Origin: Immersiella caudata
Lineage: Eukaryota; Ascomycota; Sordariomycetes; Sordariales; Lasiosphaeriaceae
Direction: 5' to 3'
Length of the DNA: 64,000 nucleotides
Assembly (NCBI GenBank): GCA_030512335.1
Contig: JAULSU010000001.1
Span: forward strand, 3,162,001-3,226,000
The notes below the pieces were generated by a model. That model worked only from the letters and a program-made list of their open reading frames with translations. It was not told the origin of the DNA and searched no databases. Shown piece after piece: positions 54,995 through 64,000 of this stretch; position 1 is the stretch's first letter, and the number at the start of each line of letters is the position of its first letter. The translations under genes and the position numbers were made by a program.

Positions 54995-57454
54995 CGACAC
55001 CTGAGGGGGGGGATTCTCGACTCCTGGCCTGCTCGAGAAAGGATCGAAACATTTTGCGTGGAACGAAGTTGGGCAAAATGGATTCTTATACTCGGCCAGG
55101 TTGAGGACCAGCCAGCTTCTATTTTTGACAATTGCGGGCAAAATGACCGCTTTCCTTTTTTTGGCCGCTTCTTGGCCGCCCACCTTCACGTCTGCCCGTT
55201 CGAGATGTGGCTCTCTGCGTGTGCTCACACTATGGACTGGCAGGGGTGCGGAGAGGGTGCTCATTGGTGCCACTCGACAGACCGACGGGCGCGCGGAAGG
55301 GTCTCACTCGGATGAGGGAGCAGCCAACTGTGGGACCCCACCCGCGAGCACGACCACCTAGGCCAGGGATACGACATGGGGTCCGGATGCGGCATGTAGG
55401 CTTCTCCACGTCGTCGAGGGGCACGGGAGAAGGTGGCTGCAGGGGAGGGGAGCTGTCCAGCGACTAAACGAGCCGGGCATGCATCTCGAGGCCGACTAGG
55501 CCGCCTGCTATTGGAACGGGGCTCGCTGCCTCTGCAGGCCCACAGCGCACATGGGAAGGTCCAGAGAGGAAAGCAGGCGATGTGCCTAACCTTGCTTGGC
55601 CAACCGGGTCGTCTCTTTGCGGGCCTACCAGACCACGGATACAGACCACGGCGCGATGCCGAGCGAGGGGACCATATCATCAGCGACCACAGCCAGCGGC
55701 CATGGCCTCTGATGCCCACCAAACCGGCCGAGGTTTGCTTCTCACAGCCAACGTGCTCACTCGAGACGCTGGCTGATATAAAACTTGTCTTGTCCCTGTT
55801 GAAGCGAGAGTGAGAGCTCGCAAACACGCAGTTGGGGAGGACCTGAGCGAGGGCGGCAGGCGGACGGGAGAATCCTCGAGCCTGCGGTTGTTGGCGCGCT
55901 AGCCAATAGGCTCAACTTCCCCCTCCACCCTCTTGCCGAGCTTCCCTGCAACCTTGGCTCGCCCACATCTCGATGGCTGCTGCAGAGCGTGCAGCATGCA
56001 TACGACGTCTGCCCTTGGCTGTTCGGCGACTATCCGCGCAAACTAACACACAAGCTTGCCCAGTCAAGGAATTCTGCTCGGGAGCATGACACGAATATGT
56101 TCGCTCTCCCGAGGGTCGAAAGCGGTGGCCTTTGCAACATCCCGCCGTGCTGCTGCTAGGTGACTTGCGATTCCTCTCTGGATAATGTAATCTTGCAATC
56201 TCCTCTCCCGTGCCAGCTAGTTCCGGCTGACTAGTATTCCGCAAGCCAGCTTCCAGGAGGGCGGGATTTGCAAGTCAGCCGAATTTCTTGTGGTGGCTCT
56301 GCGTGGATTGGCTGCCGCGCTGGCCAGTCGCCGCGCAAGCACCGGCTTTCTCAACATGGCTGGTGCGGTCCAAGTGGAAAGACATCCGCGCTGCACGCTG
56401 TCAGTGAGCTGTGGTAGGACAGACTGGTGAAATGACGGTGTGGTTGAGCGGAGATACCTCTCGTCCTCACCTGCTCCTGCGGGACGAAGCAGGTATCCCT
56501 CCGACGCTGGCGACCCGCACCACCAGCGGACACCAGCGGAGGTATTCGCTCGCGGACGGGTGTTACCGTGGGTACTTGGACAGGCCCTCGTTCTGTGGCG
56601 GGAATATGTGCGCGCAGAAAGTAGCCGCGTAGCACTTGAGCGGGTGGCAGGACACGATGGTGGGCAGCGAGGCCGTCGACATTTTGCAAAAGTATGGTTG
56701 AGGTCGTTGATTCGATGGAATGCGATCAGCGAGTGTGACAGCTCGTGCATGGATGCATGCGGCCCGGGGCGGCAATCACTTCAGATTGGTCCGCGCGTGA
56801 AGATCGAGCATGGGGTCTAGCAGGGATCGTGACCCTAGCCGGAGGAGCTTTGGCCAATAAATGCAAGCAACAGCAGGGGCCCTTAAGCAAGGTCCTCAAG
56901 CCGTCGCGGGGTTTTCCTTGTCGATAAGATTGACCGCGAATTCATCCCGCTCGCGTCCAGGCTTGGCCCTTTGCCGTCAACAGCCCTGTCCGGGAACTGG
57001 AGGTCGTCCCAGCCGTGCGATCTGCCCACCCCGCTACCTGTGCCGCCCTTACCTCTGATAGCGGGTTACCTCGACGAGCTGGACTCGGCGGGTGTGTGGG
57101 CTGTTGTTCTCAGGCGTACAGAAGAAGCTGGAGTCAGGCATCTCAGAGACCTTTGCCGTTGGACAACGTGCTGGGGACCAGGTGCCGCGATCAAGATGCG
57201 AACCGATCCCTCCAGATCATGGCGTCGTTCGAAGCGCCGGTCTTGACGTGCGCTGCGACAGATGATGCGGTCAGCCTAGGGGAAGAGCTTGTCTGTGTGG
57301 ACTGTGGACTGGCGGCGGGACAGGCAGCGGGCACCTAACGCCTTCGGACGGGTAAGTGCCTTCCTAACGTTAGCTGAAGATCCACAAATCGGCCCCCAGG
57401 CGAGGAGATCCTTCGGGGGGCTTGCAGTTTGCCAGACGATGAGGTGGCTGTCGT

Positions 57455-57797
57455 GCAAAGTGGGCTAATTAGCCGCCCTTCGTTCACATTCGGACATAAT
57501 CAAGGCCACTCACCGACTGCAGCTCCAACGATGCAAACATTCCCAATGTGATGAATTAGCCCAGATTGCCAAGTGGGTTAAATAAAAATAGAATGACCCG
57601 CAACACGTCACCTGCCCTCGTCCACCACACCGCTCCACGGTTCTGCCTGCAAGACAGCACCCACGCACGGGTGCGATCCTATTTTGGGCAAATTAGCCCA
57701 GCTATGTGAATTAGCCCTCGATATCACCTTCCTTCGATGCAGGAGACGAAAGTCAAAGCGGGGTAAATTTTTGTGTCTCTGCAAAGTGGGCTAATTA
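57455..57797. promoter_or_regulatory. Cluster of AATTAGCCC / GGGCTAATT motifs
   Basis: The 9-mer occurs in either orientation at 57462-57470, 57554-57562, 57691-57699, 57709-57717 and 57788-57796. The 17-mer GCAAAGTGGGCTAATTA is present exactly at 57455-57471 and 57781-57797, with a looser copy (GCCAAGTGGGTTAAATA) at about 57569-57585. At 57463-57474 the core is a perfect palindrome, GGCTAATTAGCC. A cluster this dense in non-coding DNA suggests protein binding sites, for example for a homeodomain-like factor; this is inference. Confidence 0.55.
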
Positions 57798-60700
57798 TCT
57801 TGATTGTCTTGAGGATAACTCTGGGCGGGTTGTTGACAGGCTGCTGCTCGGGAGCGTTGAGCTTCGGCAAGCCATGAACTCTGCCGACGTCGGTTGGTCA
57901 AGCCCATATCAATCAACCCCCCGGTGCGCTCGATCACCAGTTTCTTGTGCCCAGACCCAGAGCTGGGCAGCAGCAGGCACAATGTCTGTCTTTCGTCCAA
58001 CCTGTCTCCCCAACACGCGAACGGGAGGAAAGGACTCACATCAATGGCTTTGTTGCGCGGGCGCTCGAGCAGGTGTGACGTTGATTAAATTGTGAGGGTT
58101 GTCTAGATATCAGATCTCACTTGTGCCCAGCGACAAGCTTGAGTCAGCATGAGCAGTATTTTTCTGATTGTCCGCGTCTGCCGTACCTTGGCCTGATCGA
58201 TCCTCATGAAGATGAACCCGGTACGATCTACTCCACTTCGCGGATGCGACTTGCACAGGAAGGAAAGGACTTTTACCCCGGATCATCAATGGAACGGCTG
58301 AATTCGGAGACGCCAGGCGAACCTAGACGACCAAGAGCATCCGACCCACCTGGCCCGCGATCACATTTGGGAGGGTGTGTGCCTAGCAGGCTTGGGGCAA
58401 CCATACTCTCTGGCTATCTAATCTCGTGGCGTTCAATGCTTGCGAATCGGACATCCCTGAAAGCAGAACATCGACAACAGACAAGGAAACGGCTCATTGC
58501 GCAAGGGTCGACCGCTGGCAAATCGACGAACCGCGCCCCAACCTTGCCCTGCGCCCGCGCAGATCCTTATGGACGACCCCACACCATTCAATCAAGCTGC
58601 TAGCCCAACAGCCCTCCAACGACGCAAGCGCGGAAAGCCTGCATTGATCATGGCCCAAGGTACCGAGATCCCAAGCCTTTATCACGGCCTTGACAAGCGG
58701 CCTCAGGGGGGCGAACCGAGCCCCGGCAAACCATGGCAGCTCCCCCGACCGGCATAACAAACAACAGCATATTTGACCGAGCAGAGCATTCCCATTCACC
58801 GTTTCTTTCGTGTTCTGGTTCTCCGCCATCACGGCGACTGGCGGGCAACGTTCCACGAACCCCTCAAAGTGGAGTTCGTTGGGCTGGCCTTGCGGAGTGA
58901 CCTTCTGCTGAACGAACACACAGTGACAAGGTCCCGAAGACCCCCGGCCCCCGGTCGGGCCCTCATGGGATCCAGGCTCTCCAACCTTGCCAGCCGCTGG
59001 CACGAGGTGACTGGCTGAGATGAATCAATGCAAGTCGTCACCATCACATTGTGACATCGATTTGACTGCTCAGAAAAAACAATTAAAAACTCTTAAAAAA
59101 GACGACCTCGCGGGGAAATCCTCTTCGTATCCCGGCCAGGGCGCACGGGAAGCCAACGGATTGCGTGCTCCGGTCAGGTCGTGGTAGGAACGATAACCTC
59201 ACCTGAGCCGCAAAGATGATGCTCAACATGGACGCCTCATGTCGCATTCTCACCCCTCCTCGGTTGCCAGATTGCGCCATAAAATCAAGACTTCTTGCGG
59301 CATATTACTTGCGTTGCTGGGCCCGAAGCACGTCTTTGTCAAGTGCAACTGAACAAGCTCATTCGATGGAGGGTCGTATGGGCCGTTGTAAGGTCGAGGG
59401 CCGCCTCGAAAAGGGGGGCTCCGTTTAGAGTCCTTGGAGCATTCCGCGCTGGCCACTCAGGCTCAAGAAGTGCGCCAACTTCAAGAATTGAGAGGTTTCG
59501 AGGACATGTAGGAGGGCACCCATCACGGCCGCTGTTGTGCTCTGCACGCATTCCCCTACTGTCATGTGAATTGTTGAATGGCAGCGTCTTCGCTTCCAAT
59601 TGGCGCATTACAGCCTCACCTCGTGGTTCGGGACATATGGGGGATTGCGCTCTGCCGCGCAGCCGCAAGATATTCCATCTCGCGGGAGTGGTCCGAGACG
59701 GGAAGGCGATAAGAACCAAGGGGATATCGTCGGCCTTGGATGTCTGAAGCGACGGGATAGCCTCCGATCGCGGATACCAATCAGCTTTGCGAATAGGATC
59801 ATTCCGCCTTCTGGCTCTCGTCGTTCATGCTGGGTATGGTGCGTTGCAATTGCCGGCATCTCGATGACTCGCCCTACATGTCTCGAAGCTGAACCCACCT
59901 CAACGTTTTCACTGTTTTTTTCTGGTGACATGCAGCCGGGTGTTAAGAGGTCGTATTCCGGGTGCGGGACATACATGAGTCGCGAACCATATGTTCGTTC
60001 AGTGGCCCCACAGGTAGAGCGGGCAGAAGCAGCAGAACGGAAGTCCTCTGCCCTCCGCACCCATTCGGGCGGCTCGGCGAGACATGCAGGCAAGACACAG
60101 TCAAAAAAAAAAGTCCTAACACAACAGGCCAAGAAGTAGTGTTCAGCTCCTCGTGGACTTGCGAGACAACCCTCCGAGAGGAACGGCCACTGGAAGCTCT
60201 AGAAACGAGCTGCATGCCCGTTCCCGTGGACCTCTGGCCCGTGATCCGAGACAAACCAACCCCTCATGAAGCGGTTGCCCAGCCATGTCATTCAACATGA
60301 TGCTCCAGGCCTGTTGTCAAAGAGTCGGTGAGCTGGCCGTGACACGAAGAGGGCCATCCCACGCTGAATTGCCGACTGTCGTCCTCGTCCTCGTACACCT
60401 ATACACCACCTTTTGTATGCAATGTATGCAGTTCGATATTGCAGCATCAGGGCAGACGGGACCTGCATTGGCTTTCTGGCTGTGACGAAGCGGCTGCGTG
60501 CCTTGAGTGCTTGCGTCTCAAGTGGCACGAATCGCTTCCGAAACATCCACACATCGGTCCCAAGTCTCGATTACCGTCGGGCTACGTGTCGACCCTCGAC
60601 GGGAAGTGTGTGAAGGTTTGTGAATCACAGGGAAGCGGCATCTGTCTACTGCCGAACCCCGGGGGTTTTGTTGACCCGTAAGAAGCAGCCGTTGAGTCTG

Positions 60701-61424
60701 CATTGATACTGCCAAACCTGTTTGCGGCAAGTCGTGCAAAGCGAGCAGCTGCTGTGGGACTGGACCGCCTGACTTGCTCATCCTCACCTCGCTGAGCTCA
60801 CCGCCGCGATGGCCCGTAGAAACCAAAGATGCTAATGCTGGCCAAGGTCACTATGACTGGGGAGGCTTCACCGCAAAATGAAGCTCCCCCAAGAGGGGCA
60901 AACATATTCGCGGATGAGTCGATTATCCCTGGGCTAGCTGAGCTTCTAGTTTCGGTTGGGCATTCGCCGGAGGTAGCGACAGGTGCTGAGGGGTTCAAGC
61001 CGCAGAGATATTGAGATGTCGCACTCGTCATGTGGCTCGCGTGGTCACGTTCTCGCGGTGTCGCACCAACCCATTGGGTCTCGTTGGGCAGATGATTGTG
61101 GCGCGGGGTAGCTCGCGGAGCTCCTCACAAGCTGAATGGAAAACGACACTCCGGGGCGTGGGTTTTCGAACAGGGCGCTTTTTGGCGCGGTCCGAGGACG
61201 GCGGGCTTGACTGCGTCAACAAGCTTCAACGCAACACTCTGCTTTCCCGACCGGACCGTTCCAGCTTAGACCGACGGGAGGCGGAAATCCCGTCGGGGCT
61301 AATGCTGATCAGATGCCCAATTGACTTTGAGTAGAGGCGGTGAGCCCCAATTGGCTGCAGCAGACTTCGGGAAGCGCGAACGTTGACGATCAAGAACGAT
61401 CCAGATGGTGAGCCGCCGATTCTC

Positions 61425-61440
61425 GCTCTCTCTCTCTCTC
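61425..61440 (+). repeat. CT microsatellite
   Basis: Uninterrupted CT dinucleotide run in non-coding DNA. Confidence 0.7.
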
Positions 61441-62963
61441 CGAACTCGCGGCCAGGATTGTGTTTGTGTGCGTTTGCTGGTGGATATCGGCCCTTCGAAT
61501 TCCCGACCTCCAGGCTGTTGGGACCTGAGCGATATCTTGCGCAGGTCTCAACCCCGCGGAAAGGAGCTGCAAGATGGCCTCATCGAACCACACAATCGTG
61601 TATGGCTTGCAGAAGCTCGGATGCGAACGCGACCTGCGCCGCTGCGCTCCGGTGGTCTATTCAACCAAATGGTCCTAGGGCATGGCATTCTGGAGCTATT
61701 CACCCGTCCCAACGGCCTTTCTCTGCCGTGTCCAGGTCGCCATATATGTGGCCGCCTGCACGGATGGCGAGATGGAGGGCCGAAGGCCGCTGGGAGAGGC
61801 CGGAAAGACGACGAGCAGCATGCTCGGCAGCGGCGTAGAGGAGCATTGGGGGCGCTCCAGGCTGGGCACAGGTTCGGCGGAGGTGGGTGAGGGGAAGAGA
61901 GAGGATCGGCACTCGCAGGGACCTCGCCTGTCTCCCGTCGACAAGGGTGGAGAAGCGTGCGACTAGGTCGAAAGAAGGATAGCTGCTGCCGTCGGCGCTT
62001 AGATTTAGTCAGATAAGCCAATCAGGTGGCAGAAGCACGGCGGTCCTCGACAGGTTTTTGAGCCAATGGGAAGTGCAGGTCGCCCTCTCTTCCGCCGCCA
62101 ACGGCCCCACTTCTGCATCGTCCACGCTACTGCAATGCAGGCATGGGGTGCTGCCATCCCAACCATTCCCCCCTTCGTGCCGAACGCTGCCCAACCAGCC
62201 CTCGAGTTTTCATCGCTTGCCGCCGACCTGCCCTTGTGTTCGTTCTCACTGGCTCTGTCGGAGTGGCACGCAGCTTCACACGCAGACACACTGCTATAAT
62301 TGTATTCTGTTCAGGCCTGAGAGGCCGAAAAGAGCCACTATGGCAGGTTCTGAGCAGCCATGGCTGCATCCCTCCTCGCAACGCCCCCCAGAAGTCTCGC
62401 AGAATGGCGTGGCCCTGCCCGCCCAATATCACACATATTGCCCCACGGGTGCCCTCTCTCGCCACTGACAAGGGCCTGTTCTGATTCTGTCTCGCTCCGA
62501 CCGACATTCACCTGGCAGCGCACGCAGTACAGATTGATCGCACTACGGCAGACAGTGGGCTGGATCACACTGTCCTGGAAGCTGCAGCGTCACCTTCTCC
62601 AGCGCTTGCGCATGTCTCTCGCGCTCCACCCTGCCGGCCCGCGCTCGCTGCTGTAACATCGAATTCTCCAGGCCCTACCATACATAACCTGCTGTAGCCG
62701 CCCGTCCTGTTCCACAGATTCCATTTCTTTCGTTTCGGCATCTGCTTCTGGCAAAGCGGGTCGATGAAACGGGCCTCACTGCTCGCCCTGTCTTGCATAT
62801 CTACGTCCACTCCGTCTCAGGGGCGCTCGTCTACCGTCTAGCGCGGCAATTGCAAGGCTGATCTGGTCGGCTACCGCACCAGCGAACACACAAAAGGAGG
62901 CGGCAGAGCTGAGAGAGGACTCTCATAACCCCCCCTTCGGTCCGAGACAAGGGCCAAGATGGT

Positions 62964-64000
62964 ATGCCCGCCCACTCCCAAGCCATTACGCCCGCCTGTG
63001 TCGAACCCGCGCTCACCATGATTCAGGAGCAAGCACGCTGGGGCACACCGCGGCCGCTGCCGCAGAGGGAGATGCGTGAGAAGCCAGGGGCGAGGGCATC
63101 TCTGTTCTCAAACCGCACTATCGAGCACAGGCCAAAGTCGGTCCACACCGAGTTCATGGGGACAGACTGGGAGATGGAGGAGTCGGAGATCGAGATTGAG
63201 TCCGTGATCGAGTCGGACGCTTATAGCGATATCGAGGATGACGTTGAGTGCGGTCTGGAGGACGGCGAGAACTCCCCTCGCATCAGTGTTGGCTCGGTGA
63301 GACTTCTCGAATTCCTAGTCGCTATCGCCGCTCGGGGTACTAACGGCCATGTAGTCCGGGCAACCAAGTTTTACGACTCTCTCATCTTATGATGAGGTTC
63401 AAACACCAAGATCAGTAATATTCAGGGGCGCGCATTATCCGTTCGACAATGAGCCAAAACCAGTCGAGGGACCTCGGGGGCCGCACCTGTTCCACAACTC
63501 GATTACGTCGGCACAGTCAATAGAGCTCCAGCATGCGCTCTCGCTCTCACCAGTCACACCCAAGGACCCACGGCAAATGGATGCGCAACTGCAGGACTTT
63601 CACCGCACGCCCCTTCCACGAAGGCGCACTTCTGGTCCGTTTCAGTTCTCAGACGCAGAGCTCGAGACGTCAAATCTGCCAGAGTGGACTCCGGAAATGA
63701 TCGCTCAGTGGATGCTAAACGCTGGCGTTGAGCTTCCCGCCTGCGAGCGTTTCTTGGAGAACGACATCAACGGCGCCATCCTTATCACGTTGAAGTTCCA
63801 GGACCTGAAGGAGCTCGGTATCTCGTCTTTTGGGGTGAGGACAAGGATTTGGGAGGAGATCCACGTCATGAGAGATCTCCAACAACCAGGCCCGCAGCCC
63901 GAGACGCCCATTGAGGACGAGCCGGACCGCCAGGTGAGGCGCGAATTGCACAGACAAAACAGCAGTGCGGACAAGCCAAAGCGCAAGCCTAGCAAGCCGC
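62964..64000 (+). CDS. SAM-domain protein, N-terminal part (possibly Boi1/2-like), runs off the window
   Basis: Exon 1 is 62964-63296 and exon 2 begins at 63355 and stays open to the window end. The intron has donor GTGAGA, branch ACTAAC and acceptor GTAG, and is phase 0. The N-terminus is basic and proline-containing, followed by an acidic stretch (EESEIEIESVIESDAYSDIEDDVE). Exon 2 has a disordered Pro/Arg-rich part, then a SAM domain at about residues 218-285: LPEWTPEMIAQWMLNAGVEL, then NDINGAILITLKFQDLKELG and ISSFGVRTRIWEEI. This SAM pattern resembles polarity proteins such as Boi1/Boi2, which carry a PH domain further on; here the downstream part is outside the window. The start codon is the first in-frame ATG, and an upstream exon is possible. 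The full function is undetermined. Confidence 0.82.

Larger units (their letters stand above)
54575..62963. promoter_or_regulatory. 8.4-kb gene-poor region between PRO1-like and SAM-domain genes
   Basis: No ORF has recognisable domains, and candidates on both strands overlap with patternless composition. The two flanking genes diverge, so this is the shared upstream region of two likely regulatory genes. It contains a short ACTGG tandem run (about 54966-54994), a motif cluster at 57455-57797, an A-rich tract (60104-60113) and a CT microsatellite (about 61425-61440). Long transcribed leaders or a non-coding RNA may be here, but the sequence alone does not show them. Confidence 0.5.

Noticed and set aside
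56217..56750. Minus-strand open frame of 177 codons in the gene-poor region
   Set aside because: Arg/Ser/Pro-rich, patternless and overlapped by several other frames of similar length; typical of GC-rich non-coding DNA.
59600..60139. Overlapping open frames of about 175-180 codons on both strands
   Set aside because: Nearly equal length on both strands and no motif on either; cannot be supported as a gene.
1..64000. tRNA genes, rRNA, CRISPR arrays, secondary-metabolite or toxin clusters
   Set aside because: No B-box-like TTCRANNC in a foldable context, no spaced identical repeats, and no synthase-type genes were found; the genes are eukaryotic housekeeping and regulatory genes.

Overview
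The window is nuclear DNA of a filamentous ascomycete, most likely a Sordariomycete close to Sordariales; the exact species is not resolvable from sequence alone. Its genes are interrupted by short introns (mostly 50-130 nt) with GTRNGT-type donors, a CTRAC/CTAAC branch site just before the acceptor, and YAG ends. A regulator closely resembling PRO1/ADV-1 is present, and the only repeats carry the C-to-T pattern of repeat-induced point mutation (RIP).

Left part (1-32.1 kb) is gene-dense and mostly housekeeping: the 5' tip of an RNA15/CstF-64-like mRNA 3'-end factor (minus, cut by the window edge), a Ydj1-type DnaJ chaperone (+), the TRM82 subunit of the tRNA m7G46 methyltransferase (-), ribosomal stalk protein P0 (+), mitochondrial MutS homologue MSH1 (-), an unknown acidic/basic protein (+), vacuolar alpha-mannosidase AMS1 (+), NOP14 of the small-subunit processome (-), an unknown membrane-anchored protein (+), a CLIP-170/Bik1-type microtubule plus-end protein (+), an STK16/Env7-type kinase (+) and an unknown low-complexity coiled-coil protein (-).

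Middle part: 32.1-35.6 kb has no recognisable gene. It is followed by an AT-rich island (35,601-41,232) that I resolve as one old hAT-family DNA transposon. It has short terminal inverted repeats and an intact 8-bp target duplication (GTCCACAT), and encodes a transposase riddled with RIP-type stops. Inside it lie three ~690-bp copies of one LTR. One is a clean solo LTR with a 5-bp duplication (CGTAA). The other two are in opposite orientation but share the outer flank ATAGT, which marks a single retrotransposon insertion later rearranged by inversion. A second copy of the target sequence without the insertion lies beside it.

Right part: the hAT island ends 80 bp past the stop codon of a seven-exon HCS1/SMUBP2-type helicase (-). 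Then follow a three-exon DUF202 membrane protein (-), the ER permease chaperone SHR3 (+), a secreted-then-anchored cysteine-rich mucin-like protein (-), and a PRO1-like Zn2Cys6 regulator of sexual development (-). About 8.4 kb without recognisable genes separates the latter from the start of a SAM-domain protein (+) that runs off the right edge. This large gap holds a cluster of AATTAGCCC/GGGCTAATT motifs that may be regulatory. No operon-like logic applies; genes are independent transcription units arranged as divergent and convergent pairs. I found no convincing novel multi-gene system; the most notable structure is the nested transposon island.
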